64,000 nt of DNA, taken from Malania oleifera (taxonomy: Eukaryota; Streptophyta; Magnoliopsida; Santalales; Ximeniaceae). Under the pieces are notes generated by a model. That model was not told where the DNA came from and ran no database searches. It worked only from the letters and a program-made list of their open reading frames with translations. Of this stretch, positions 47,641 to 59,314 are shown one piece after another (position 1 is the stretch's first letter; each line of letters begins with the position of its first letter). Position numbers and translations under genes: made by a program. The stretch lies in the NCBI RefSeq assembly GCF_029873635.1, contig NC_080420.1, positions 31,797,032 to 31,861,031 of the forward strand. The letters are read 5' to 3'.

Positions 47641-48573
47641 CGGCAGTAGCAATATTTAGGTGGAGTTAGGGACTCAAGATAGAAATGTAGGGAGTTCTAT
47701 CTCGGGTCAACAATATCACAGTATGAATGACCATGTGATGTAGGTGGAGCAACAGACTCAGGGAAAAAATGTAATTGGTCATATTGCATAGAGTTTCAGC
47801 TTAGGAGACCAGCAGAGTCACGGTGAGCCTATGCGCATGATCAGACCACCACTTAGGTATAAATTGGTGAGGCTTGGAGTAGGGAAGAGGGTGAGAGTGA
47901 TGTATGAAGTTATGTATCTGTTGTGTGTGAATGACATGTTATTGGCTAGAAATACTTTAACTGAGGCTAATCAATTAGAAACTCTGTTGAAAGGTTTTGA
48001 CATGAATGTGTTCGGTACAACCAAGATGTGTCTTGGTTTACTGATTTGATTGGACAGAGCTACAAGGAGATTGATATTATCTCAGGATGGCTTTGTGGAA
48101 AAAATTGTAGGGAGACTTTGTTTGCCATCTCAAGGGGGTTATGTGGAGAATCAATATGGAATGTCTACCTCTCGGTACCCAAGGATGGGCTGTGATGTCT
48201 GGGATATATTAAAGGTCCTCCATGATTGTGCAATGGGGTGTTTCAGAGGCAACAGAGTGGACCGTCAGTTGGTAGTTTTGTTGAAGACTATACAAGGGTT
48301 TTGGTGATATAAGACTTGCAGTAGTTTTTTTGTTTACTATTGTGGGAAGATCTTATTGGAAGCCTGGGGTCAAGTTTTTGAGTGTTGCATCTACAACTGT
48401 GGTGGGGTTTATGGTAGAAGTTGAAGCTGCCATTGGTAAGTTCAAGCAGTGTTGCTTAGACTTACTTCATGTCTCTAAGTGCTACAAGGGAGACAAACCC
48501 AACATAACGTTCTAAGGTCAAGGTGGAGCGTCGGGCTAGGTTTTTCGTAATTCTCCTAAGGGGTAGAAATTCG
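47641..48573 (+). pseudogene. Copia RT/RNase H remnant with deletion
   Basis: An IRPPLRY word (47840) normally found before RT is followed almost directly by YEVMYLLCVNDMLLARN, the active-site region. The 150 or so residues that should lie between are missing. The YVDD box reads CVND, so the first aspartate is asparagine. LSQDGFVEKIVGRLCLPSQ and later RNase H-like fragments follow up to about 48510, with stops. Non-functional. Confidence 0.8.
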
Positions 48574-48575
48574 CC

Positions 48576-48586
48576 AAAGTGGAGAT
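48576..48586 (+). promoter_or_regulatory. Polypurine tract of the TNT1-like element
   Basis: AAAGTGGAGAT directly before TGTTGTGATC, the 3' LTR start. Confidence 0.8.
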
Positions 48587-49050
48587 TGTTGTGATCGGTG
48601 GCTCATTTCTTGAAATGATTAACTTACACAAGGAGAAGAACACATTGCAGCATAGAAACATGCTCTCGATATCTCAAATCGTCGACGATTTCAAGAAATC
48701 TCAGGAAAATCGTTGACGGTTTTGTTTCTGGGCAGCGGGACAAAATTCAAAATTTGAATTTGAACGTTAAGTTGATTGGTTTTTGGGGGGGAACCTCTGA
48801 AGGAAAGTTTATATATTCTTGTCTGAGTTTATTGTGAGACAAAAGAGATCATTTTTTAGGAGTGTATTATGTACTTTATAATTTCTTAGTGAAATTGTTG
48901 TGCCGATTGCTTCCGTGGATGTAGGCATTGCCGAACCACATAAATTCTCATGTTGTTGTTCTTTTAGTTTTTCATGTATTGGTTGTGTTTGATTGCTTGT
49001 TGCATTTTACTTATTCTACTGTGCTTCCTATATCCTATCAATTTAACACA
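48587..49050 (+). repeat. 3' LTR of the TNT1-like copia element
   Basis: 464 bp, TGTTGTGATC to TTTAACACA. The right 280 bp match the partial 5' LTR. The U3 part contains a 16-bp perfect palindrome, AAATCGTCGACGATTT (48676-48691), with the same GTCGAC core as the gypsy LTRs in the window. The following TGCCGATTGCTTCCGTGGATG-type stretch is the usual transcribed end of copia LTRs. Confidence 0.88.
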
Positions 49051-49421
49051 TAAATATAGTTAAAAATGAAAAAAAAAATATTTTGATATAATTAAAAATT
49101 AAGAAAAATCAAATGCTAATGATGTATAAAATTATAATTTAATTTATTAATTTGCTATATTTTATTTCTTTTATCATTTTTTCGAAACACAAAAAAAGTG
49201 AATCTTTCAAATTTTCTTCTTTCCTTTCTCTAAAAATTTTCAAATTTCCAAACAAGGTTTAGGTGTAACATTTAAAATCATGATCAAGTAGAGATGAGAC
49301 AAATCTTAAAGTTCAATAAACTTTAGTTAAATTCATTTAGAAACCTAATAATGTGACTAGAATTGGACTGGAGTATAAAATAATTATATCTAGTTCTTTT
49401 ACTTGAGATAACAAGCGAATA
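49051..49421. other. AT-rich spacer between copia 3' LTR and LTR E
   Basis: Nothing recognised; A-rich and T-rich runs only. Confidence 0.5.
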
Positions 49422-51801
49422 TATAGAGACATGGAAAATTTTAATTAATGAGAAAATAAATAAAAGAAGAAAGAAAATTTGAAAGGGCAACGCAGCAGGG
49501 ACCTGTTGACGAGTGTTGGCCTCATCGACGAGGAGATCCCGAGAGCTAGGAAATCTCATATTTAAAGGCTCATTGACGAACCCCCTGTTCTCATCGATGA
49601 GTGTCCTTCTTTGACTCATCGATGAGTACGGCTGGGACAGCAGCCTATATGCAAGCCTGAAGTCATTTATTTGTTAGAAAACTAAACATATTCTCTCTCT
49701 CTCTCTCTCTCTCAAAGCTATGAACCCTCCCCCTTCTCTCTTTGATTTCAACCCGATTCGACGATCAAACATTACCATGAGATTCTATGGGCAATTCTCT
49801 GCAAGTTAATTGGAACGAATTCATGTTTTGGGGTTCTTAGGCACCACTCCAAAGTTGAGGTAAGGGTGGAAAATGTGTTAACTGCTTAGAATTTAATTGA
49901 TTAAATAGAGTGTAAGGGCCTAAGGATGTTTAAATGATTATAATGCAAGAGTTGAGCTGATTGAACTAGAAAAAAAAAAAAGATGATTTCAGGGTTTTGA
50001 GCTCCGAACGCCGTGGGCATTGGTTTAGAGATCCTAGCAAACACCTTCTCAATAAGTAGGTAAGGGTAATAAATTATAACAGATATTTTGGGAAATTAAT
50101 TGGTTGATTAGAGTATGTGAAAATGAGCATATGGTATATAGTTTTGAAAACTACGATATGAATATTTTTCCTATGATTATTATATTATGATTACCAGTCT
50201 AAAATTGTGTGGCATGAGTAATATGAAATAACCGTTTTATATTGGGAATGAGCTTTATACTGATATATATAGGATTTGCATTGAGAAATAATGATATGAG
50301 TTATACAAATGTTTTATATGGAAATGAAAACCTGAGTTATTGATATGTTTGATATGGATATAAAGATATGTTTTTATAGAGAAGAGGATATATGTATTTA
50401 TTCAATAATGATGAAATGAGATACACAGATACGTCTTTACTAGGAAATAATGAAAATGTGTTATATAGATATGTTTTCAATAAGAAACGATGAAATATGA
50501 TATACAATTATGTTTCTATTGAGAAATAATGGTATATGAGAAATACATATATGATTTATACTGAAAATGATGATATGTGACATATATAGAGACGTTTTAC
50601 ACAGAAATGATGAAATGAGAATTATACTGAAATGATGAGAATTATACAGACATGAAGAAATATAAATATAGAAATGTGGAAATGAGAACCCTGATGGACT
50701 AGAGTTATTCAGAGCACAGTACTGTTGCTAGCATATGTGTTAGTGCAACCACACGTCTTGTATAGAGTGAGGTAAGACAATCGATTGGGCCTAAGAAGGG
50801 TTGTGTTACCCCCTGGGGTCCGAACTAGGATTGGTTAAGCCAAATGTACTACAGACGCATATTTTTTTATCTAACCTAGTAGGCCAGCCACGGTTAGGTC
50901 CCGCCTACGAGTCACACAACCCGGTTATGTGGGGTGAATACATGATGATGTAACATAAATATCTTCAGGTTGTTCCTCATTACAGATGCGATAAATGATC
51001 AGCCATGAGTTACCGACGCATTGTGCTATATGCTAGTGGATATTCATGAGTTAGAATATGAATATGAGAAATGAAATGAAAAATAAACATTCATGAGTTA
51101 CAGATGCGTTGTGCTATATGCTGGTGGATACTCATGAGCTAGAATGTGGTTTTGAGAAATGAATGCTTATGTAAATATGTTGAAATATGATTCTGAGAAA
51201 TGAAAGCTTATGAAAATATGTTGATATATGACGATGGGAAATGAAAGTTTATGAAACTATGTTATATATACGCATGATTATGAGTACATATGTATATTTT
51301 TCCAGTAGATATAATTAATTAAATGAATGTGTTATGATATTACAAACTCATGTTGCCACATACTGTCAATAATTTATTTCGTCTTACTGAGAGGTGTCTC
51401 ACCCATAATTTAAATATTTTAGGAAATCAGGACAGACGAGCAGAGAGAGCTCCGAAGTAGTGGAGATCTCATTACCCTAGTATTCAGGGTAAGATTTGGT
51501 GAGATCGCTCATGCGTATAGTGATATTTTGGGACCCCTGGTATTGTATTAATGTTTATATCTGGAGAGAGAGTTACTGATGCATTTTGATGATGTTAGTA
51601 CTTTGGTATTGTGGTTGAGGTTGTATACATATTGTGTTTCCGCTGCTTGGTATAATTATTGAGTGATGGATGGATCACTCGGTACCCCACTTCGGGTCAG
51701 GCTATATTGATATATGGTATCAGGGATATGTGGTAAATGATGGAATATTATTGATAATTATTGTATATAAAAAAATGATAGAAAAAAATCGGGTCGTCAC
51801 A
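49422..51801 (+). repeat. Solo gypsy-type LTR (E)
   Basis: The right end GGTCGTCACA (51801) is clear. The left end is mutated, placed at about 49422 by alignment with LTR A; flanks GAATA and GTATA would be a TSD with one mismatch. It has GTCGA-type palindromes (49505-49625), a CT microsatellite (49690-49713), GAG|GTAAGG (after 49859), TTTCAG (to 49992), a 67-nt block, TAG|GTAAGG (after 50059), a degenerate GAAATGATGAAATGA-type minisatellite region (50230-50680), the conserved TTACTGA box (51382-51404) and TTTTAG (to 51422). Confidence 0.8.
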
Positions 51802-52030
51802 GTATAATGATTGTCAACACTTTTTTTTTTTTTTTCTTTTTCATTCTTTATTTAAAATAGGGGTGGCAAAATGGATTGGAACCCGACAGGTGACCCATGA
51901 CTCACCCATTTAAATCGGGTTTGGGTTCAGTAGGAGGCGACCTATTTATAAATGGGTCAACCTAAACCTGACCAATTTGGTAAACTAGTTAAGCAGGTTT
52001 GGGTTGGGTATAACCGGGTGACCCGCTTAA

Positions 52031-52076
<46 letters not shown>

Positions 52077-53893
52077 CATTAAAAAATATTAATTAAAGAT
52101 ATGTAATATTTTCTACATTTTATGTTTTTTTTTAGATATTAATTAATAAAATTAAAAAATTCTTTTTTTTTTTAAATGTCACTTTGTATGAAATGTCTCA
52201 AAAATTTTAAAATAATTAAATTATATTTTTAAACAGATTCTTAATAGGTACCCATTTATTGAACGAGCGAATTTGAGTTTATATGCTAACCACCCGTTAG
52301 TAAACGAGTCAACCTGAACCCGAACCTATTTAATCCCTACCCATTTACGAGTGAGTTAACAATATTAATTTATTCCCAATTCTATTATTTTTACTTAAGA
52401 CTTTTGATGCTCTAATTCTAGTTAACTTTATTATTTTGCATTTCAAACAATCACTCTGATACTATCGAAAGCAAAATGAAATTAGAAAGGAAGTTAGGAA
52501 ACGTTTGCATTGCTTTTGTTCAAGAACTTAAAATAAAAAAAAAAAGATTATCCAAGAAATGTATTTTACTCTGCATAGATATAAGTGGTGGGTGCGCGCT
52601 TTGATGTTTTTGTTAGTGGATAATTTATATCATTGGTCAATAAAAGAGTGAGCGAAAAGTTTTAAAAAAGTATTTATTCATAAATTTATTTATGAAATGG
52701 TGAAGGTAAACAAACGCAATATTTTAAAAATCACAAAATTTAAAATATTGTGTGAAAATTCACTATGATGTTTTAAGGCTCTTAAATATAATTAAATAGC
52801 ATATAAAATAAGATGAATTTAATCAAATAAAAAAAAATTTAACCTTTTACACATGATCTATAAAAGATAATTTTAGTAATTATTTTACTTATGAAGTATG
52901 TAGACACAACAATTTTAACCATGTCACCCCAAGGAAACCCGGTGCAAACCTCTTGTGTCTTAAAATGAAGACCCTTGACCTCCCAACTGAGTACTTTTTA
53001 CGTCATTTAGAGAAACATATTGAAACTTTCAAAAATGGAGTCTTGTAAATTTTCCAAAGTTTAAAACAAGTTGTCCCAATTTTCTTTAAATTAGGATCTT
53101 TTAGTTGCAAAGTTAATCTCTGCTATCTAATTGAGTCCCCATAATAATTAGTCCTTACTAGGATAGGTTTCGTTAATCATTAGTTAAATTCCAGCATGTT
53201 TCTTAGGTTTCCAAATTTTTGAGTCCTGTAATTAATAATTCTTAGAACCTGGAGTTTCGATATTTTGTTTCATTTTGTTTACAAATAAAAATCAAGACAA
53301 AATCCTTCGAACCCTTAAACTGAGTTTTGGGTTTTACGCAAATTCTTCTGATTTGATTCTTAAACTCGAGCCTGAGTACTGTTTATTTTATTTTAAAATC
53401 TTGAATCCACTATTTTTTTTTTCTTTGATTTTGTGGTTTAGAGTCATTCAAATTTTGAAATTGAGTCTTCCAAATTCAAATTTTAAAGTGAGTTGTTGAT
53501 TTTGGGTCAATTAATTTTCAAAGTAGGAGATTTGTTTGGGTGTCAAAATCTTGCTTTATTAACTAGGGTCAAATTGGTCAAACTCCAAAGTCAAAATTAA
53601 AAGTGCAAATTTTGTTCAGGAGAAAGTCACATGTGCACGTGTGAAGTACAAGTGTGCAAAAAAAAAAAAAAAAAACATTACAGGAAAGAAATAAAGAAGT
53701 GTACAAACCAGAGTTGCATGGCAAGCAACTCGGGGTACATCCAGTACTAGGAAATAAAAAAAAATACAAGAAATAAAATGCAAAAATATAGGAAATAACA
53801 TACATAGAAATTTACAGAAAATGTTACAAACAGGAGTTGCAGGGGAAAGCAACCTAGGGGTACATGTATTATAGAAAAAAAAAATACAATAAT
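51802..53893. other. Gene-free stretch with MITE-like and tandem repeats
   Basis: It holds a MITE-like segment (51857-52360) and an AT microsatellite. A region at 52900-53600 has repeated GAGTC / TTTTGGG words but no ORF of note. Near 53701 and 53824 two related 70-bp segments (GAGTTGCA-GCAAC-GGGGTACAT) recur about 122 bp apart. No gene is supported. Confidence 0.45.
51857..52360. repeat. Decayed MITE-like element
   Basis: It begins with GGGGTGGCAAAATGG and contains GGTCAACC, ACCCGACA, GGGTTTGGGTT and later TCAACCTGAACCCGAACC words in inverse sense. This is the style of plant hAT-related MITEs that start with GGGGTGGCAAA. An (AT)n run (52031-52074) lies in the middle. The right terminal repeat is not clear, so the call is tentative. 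Confidence 0.4.
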
Positions 53894-54176
53894 GAAGATT
53901 TAATAACCCGGTAAAAAAAATAACAAATAAATAATAATAAAATAATAATAAATAAATAAATAAAATTAAAAATTAAAATTAAAATAAAAAATTAATTAAA
54001 TTATTATCATTATTAATTAAATGATTTAATATATTATAATAATATAATATTATATTATAATATAAGATTATATATATATAATTATAATATAAATATTATA
54101 TACATATATCAATCTTGAAGCCTCTGGAGGCTTCAGGACATTTGAGTTGTTTTATTTCATTAGAGACTCTATGTGG

Positions 54177-54237
<61 letters not shown>
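54177..54237. repeat. (CT)n microsatellite in LTR F
   Basis: About 30 CT units with one interruption, shortly after the AT-rich U3 region; it may mark the start-site region of the LTR. Confidence 0.9.
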
Positions 54238-54240
<3 letters not shown>

Positions 54241-55172
54241 GTACTCTCCGTCACTCTCCTCTATTCTTCTCTTCTCTCTCTTCGATTTCGTCGGTCTAAT
54301 GAGTGCCGATCATAAAATGGAAGGCGTCATTGGATTCCTAACTCCACCACCGACATTTCTACTATAGTGGATTTGTCGTGGGAGTGGCGTAGGCACAATT
54401 CCTGAGATAAGTCAATCTTTTCTTAATTTCTCGTTAAATCTGTTGTTGAATCGACGATTAGGTACCACTATGAGGTCTTAGTCGTGATCGTCGTCATTTT
54501 GACATAAGTAAAGTTCCAATTAAACTTCTCTAGGCCACACTCCAAAGCGAAAGTGGGATTTGAGAAATTTGACAATTTGGCTATATTTAAGGGTATATTT
54601 ATTTATTTAGAATTTATGAGTTTAGGAAATATTAAAATAGTATTTTATTTAGGATTAATTTAATGAAATTAGGATTTTTGATTCAGGGTTCAGGTGAGCG
54701 CCACAAGTATTTTTCGAGGTCCCTGTTGACATAGTTCAAGAAATTAGGTAAGGGGAAAAATATATATTAAATCAGAATTTTTATGATTTTAATGGAAAAA
54801 TAAATTGTATTATATGTACGTGTATATGTTTCAGTATGGGTAAAATGCCAAATGTTTAAATTATATTTTTTCGAGTTTAGAGTTGTTTATTAGATATGTA
54901 TATGTGAAAATGAACTGATGAAAGTGAAAAAAATATTTTCAGAGTATTTATGTAAGAAATGAAAGGTATTTTTAGTATATAAACATTAAATGTTGGTTGA
55001 CTTATTTTACAAGCAGTGTATGAATTTTATTACTAAATTGTGTGGCATGAGTAAATAGAATGTTGTGTGGAAATATATGTTAAATGCATGGGATGCATGT
55101 TAAGTAAGTAATGCATTATGAATAAAACATGACATGTACTATGTTATTTGTGTGTGTTAATGTAACCATGTA

Positions 55173-55340
55173 AACAGCTGAAATATACTGGGTAAACAGT
55201 TGAAATATGTTGGGTAAAACAGCTGAAAGTGGTTGGGTAAATGTGTAACAGCTGAAATATGTTGGGTAAAACAACTAAAAGTGGCTGGGTAAATATATGA
55301 CAGCTGAAATATGCTGGGTAAAACAATTGAAAGATGCTGG
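55173..55340 (+). repeat. Minisatellite in LTR F
   Basis: About seven diverged copies of a 21-27 bp unit built on CAGCTGAAATATGCTGGGTA. Confidence 0.85.
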
Positions 55341-56434
55341 GTATGAAATGAAAAGAGCAATGAATGAAATGGAAATGAAATATGAAATGTGAATAATGTA
55401 TAATGGGAAAGAGTAACTTAAAGTGAAATGCAATGCAATGTTAAGCCATGAATATGAACAGATATATAGATTGAATAATGATAGAAAGAATGATGTATTA
55501 TGATATTAGAAGTATGTATGTACGTAGAACATGTTACGATTGTGCGAGGCGTATCTTTCGCCTGAGGGCTTCTGAGTAAAATGAGTGCACTAGTAGCTAC
55601 AGATGTAGCAGTAGCCGCATAACGTACTAGGGCAGAGGGAACCTACTTGTATAGGCGGGTAAATTTCCCTATCCTTAGGGCCTTCGCCGATAAACTTTTG
55701 TATGAACTGTGTGAATACGAAATCAATTTATCACTTGAGGGCTTACTGAGTAAGGTGAGTGCCCTGGTATGCTTTAGCTGCGACTTTTGGGTTGCCTAAA
55801 TATCATAGCAATGGGGTGCTACTTATATGGGCGGGTAATCACCCCTATCCTCGGGTAATCTCGTGGGTTAAACATTTGCATGTGTTTGATTAGGTTCAGG
55901 AAATGATTTCAGAAATTATGTTAACGATTTTCAAATGTTAAATAAAATGTTATATATAAACTCATGTTGGTCACACTCTGTTTTAATATATTGTTTCTTC
56001 CCTTACTGAGATGTGTCTCATCCGAATATGAAATTATCTTTTTCAAGATTTTCTCGAGATCAAGCTTAAAGAGCTCGAGATTTTTATAGCATTATTGGGA
56101 AATAGAAAAATAAAATGGTATACTTCTATGTTAATTTTGGGATGTATAAAATTTATGTTTTATGTTTTAAGTCTTCTAGATATTATGAATGGCTGTGAAA
56201 CATAGTGGTATTGTGAATATTAAATATTTTTGGGAGATATATGTATATATGGGAATACAGGTGGATGCATGATTTATTATGGTGTGTAGATAGATTTTAG
56301 AAAACTCTGGTATTATATTTGTGGAGATTATATTTATGTTTTCCGCTGCGTATATGTTGATTATGGATTATCAGGGATTTTATCAGGTATAACGCGCTAA
56401 ACCCGGGTTTAAGGGTTCGGGGCGTTACAGAAGA

Positions 56435-58298
56435 TGCCTCACCCTCCATTCCAGAGCTGCCACTTGGATCACCAAGCCCACCTGTGCACAAGAAGCATCA
56501 AAATTTGTTAATGGGAATTCAAATTAATAAAATAAAATGCAAATTCACATGAGTTGGTTAAAAAGCAAATATTCGCTCTGCCAGCACAGGGAATTCTATT
56601 GAGGGGAGAAATTCTGGTGCCAAATGAGTCCCCAGACTCCCTATAAATAGGGAGTTCAACACTGTAGAAACACCACTCAAAAAGCAGCAGCACCCTGCTC
56701 AAATTGAGAGAGGAGTGAGTTAGAGAATGAAGTTTCTAAGAGAGAGCATAGAAGCCCTACTGAGAGAGAAAGAAATTAGAAAGAGAGGGAAAGGTTCTGT
56801 CAGTTTGAAGAAGGGAAGGGGCAGAGAAGCTCTGCCAAATTGCAGAGAAGCAGAGAAAGAGGAAGCAGCACATAGAGTAGCAAGTCACACCCAAAAGCTC
56901 ACCTCCAGAACAGGCACTCAGACACACACAAAGATTGGAAAAGAAGACGGGAGGAGATAAGAGGAGGAGGTAAAAGCATTTAATTCCCCTTTTGTGTCGT
57001 TCAATTCATTATTGGCTATGTGTGTAGGCGTGCCCCCCATCCGAGTCTCAGGTCCAGTCCTGAACTTGAGCTGACTCTAAATCAAATAAACCCTCAGTTT
57101 TCCCAAACCTGAACCAGTATTTGGATCTTTTGATCCAAAGCAAGTCCCATTTGGCCCACATCCTAATTGAAGTCGTTTCCTAGATCCTGCACCAAATTAC
57201 CCGAGCCCCCGACCCATCATCTATTTTTTTTTTTTTAAAAAAGGTGGGGGGGGGGGGGGCGGGAGGGGAACCCGTTTTGTAAAACCAGGCCCAGGTTTGA
57301 GTTTTCAATAAAATCCCAATCTATTAAAAGAACCCGAGCTTGTGTCTTTTAAATAATCTCAGGGTTCAGTTCCAATTTTAAAACCGAAGCCCAACATTTT
57401 CAACTCCAAAGCCGAGTTCAAAATTTAAAATCAGAGCCCATTAAAAAAGAACTCCAAAGCCCATTTGATTTAAGTTTGAACCTAGCCCATTTTGAAAATA
57501 CCCGCCGGGGGGGGGGGGGGTGTGGGGGGGACTTCTTAAAAAAGGATCAAATGGGTTTGTTTTAAAAAATTATTTAGGGCCCATTTTTAGAAAACGGTAA
57601 CTGGGCCTATTTTTGAAAAAATCCCGAGGGCCGTTTTGGAGCCAACCCCGAGGCCCATCCTAAAATCTGAACCCTAGGCTCATTGTGACTCACTCCCCAG
57701 CCCCCACATGCTAACCCTGCACGTGCCTAGAAGTATTGATCTACTGAGGATCGGCCGAGTTAACACTCACTCTCTGGGTTGACTTGCATAAGTCAACCCT
57801 TACCCACTTACTCACCCACCGAGTTGACAATGAGTCCACTCGTCTTCAACCTCACACCAACTAGCCCAGAGCCCTAATAGATTCACATATGGACATTCAT
57901 ATCTGAATAACAGGCATCAGTACCCATCACGAGCAGAATGCAATCACACGCATGGAAACTGAGCCTCATATACAAGTCAAGTAAAACAGAATAAAAAGAA
58001 AAAGAGGAGGAATTACTTAGCTTGTGTGGCTTCGCAAGTTTCAGTCCTACCCCCCTTAGGGTTTAGCCTTGACCTTCCTGTTTTGAATGTTCCTGGTTGT
58101 TCAACGACTCGCCTTAGAAAAGGAAAACCGATGGTGGCATGATTCTGGGGCCAAGCTCCTCAGGTCTCAGAAAGACAAGGGTTCTGGTGGTAGTGGTACT
58201 AAGATCTGAACAAAGTTTTCGGATCATATGAGGAGGAAATAAAAGGAGTAGAGAACTTGGGCACGAGAAGGAGTTAGAGAAAGAAGAGGTAAAATTTA
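56435..58298. other. Unclassified repetitive or LTR-like DNA
   Basis: No gene was recognised. A TATA box within a palindrome (56636-56655) precedes a GA-rich stretch (56700-56960). This is followed by DNA rich in GGCCCA and CCCGAG words with two long G runs (57246-57259 and 57507-57520). Its make-up resembles an LTR or 5' leader of an unknown element, but no matching ends were found. The short arginine-rich ORF at 56727-56960 is probably a reading of the GA-rich tract. Confidence 0.4.
56636..56655 (+). promoter_or_regulatory. TATA box inside a palindrome
   Basis: ACTCCCTATAAATAGGGAGT: arms ACTCCC and GGGAGT flank TATAAATA. Likely a core promoter of an LTR-like unit. Function inferred. Confidence 0.5.
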
Positions 58299-58858
58299 TG
58301 TAGCACCCCGACCCGCCATGTGGACCCAGAGTGCCAGTAAAATAAATAAACATTCTCTGATACCACACATACATATATACAGGGATGCCACCCGCCCTAA
58401 CCAGGGAATCCCGGGTGCACCTTTCAGAATGGAAATAAAACCAAGCAGAAGATTACTAAAACATAAATATTCTTTACTAGAGTTCTAATTGTTTCCCCAA
58501 ATATATACATATCACTATCTGTCTACATATTAGAATCCCTAAAAAACAATAAAATAGGATAACTGATATCTCACCAGCACTGATAACTACTCCCAAAAAG
58601 TCTAATTCCCGCCTCGAGGCAAGTTAGGAATGGTTCCCTAAAGGACCTGAAAAATCATTTGTACAATAGGGTGAGACACTTCTTAGTCAAACAGATTATA
58701 TTATTATCAGTGTGTGGCTTGCATGGTTCTTATGTGATATAAAATTCCATCATTTAAATATATATATGAAAATAGCATTTTAAAGAAAATTGTACTATAT
58801 TGTATATTAGAAGATACGTAATTTCCAAGTAATAACTGTTGGTTCAATATAGCCCATT
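58299..58858 (-). repeat. Partial LTR (H) interrupted by gypsy element 2
   Basis: It starts TGTAGCACCCCGACCC, like the plus-strand left end of LTR B, and carries the conserved TGACTAAG box (58669-58689) and TTTTTCAG|GTCC (near 58644), giving minus orientation. At 58858 it stops where TGTGATGACC of the element 2 LTR begins. The rest presumably lies right of the window. Confidence 0.7.
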
Positions 58859-59162
58859 TGTGATGACCTGCTTAATTCCCACATTTTTTTTTATATAAAT
58901 ACAACATCACAAAGCTCAGCAGATTATAGTCTACCTAGACCTGTGGGTGCTAGGGATATATCAGAACATATAACGGAAGCCTAAGCAGCAGGAAACATGT
59001 AATCTTAATATCATAATTACAAAACCATCCATCACAATACCAGAGTTACTACAACCACTGCATATATATACACACAGTACACAACCCAAAAGATAACTAG
59101 GGCCATCCCACAAAATACATCCGACCCTATAAAAAAACTTACCCTTCTGGAAGGGCAGATCA

Positions 59163-59314
59163 ACAGTACTAGATCAGTGGGACTTTACCCGCTCTCCTAT
59201 CAGGGGCTCATGAAATGTTTATAAAATTTTGGGATGAGACAGTACTAGATCAGTGGGACTTTACCCGCTCTCCTATCAGGGGCTCATGAAATGTTTATAA
59301 AATTTTGGGGTGAG
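59163..59314. repeat. 76-bp tandem duplication
   Basis: Copies at 59163-59238 and 59239-59314 differ at one base near their right ends, so the duplication is young relative to the LTR. Confidence 0.95.

Larger units (their letters stand above)
29983..49050 (+). mobile_element. TNT1-like Ty1/copia element, dead and split by nested inserts
   Basis: A plus-strand copia element with a partial 5' LTR (29983-30263), tRNA-Met primer site, gag with zinc knuckle, protease/pre-integrase, integrase, an RT remnant, polypurine tract and a 464-bp 3' LTR (48587-49050). Its pol is split by a solo copia LTR (31493-46949) that itself carries further inserts; removing them rejoins the frame region at 31492/46950 with a duplicated ATGTA. 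Stops are frequent, and a large part of RT is missing. The 5' end of the 5' LTR is lost, so no TSD can be tested. Confidence 0.9.
53899..56429 (+). repeat. Solo gypsy-type LTR (F)
   Basis: 2531 bp, from TTTAATAACCCGG (TG changed to TT) to GGGCGTTACA, with a perfect TSD GAAGA (53894-53898 and 56430-56434). It contains a long CT microsatellite (54177-54237), ATTCAG acceptor-like (to 54686), a 61-nt block, TAG|GTAAGG (after 54747), a minisatellite (55173-55340), two 180-bp repeats with GGGCGGGTAA words, the conserved TTACTGA box (56001-56022) and TTTTTCAAG (to 56047). The first donor-like site is weak here. It lacks the GTCGAC cluster of the others. Confidence 0.88.

Noticed and set aside
56727-56960. 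77-codon arginine-, lysine- and glutamate-rich ORF
   Set aside because: It is a translation of a GA-rich tract downstream of an LTR-like TATA box, without family features.
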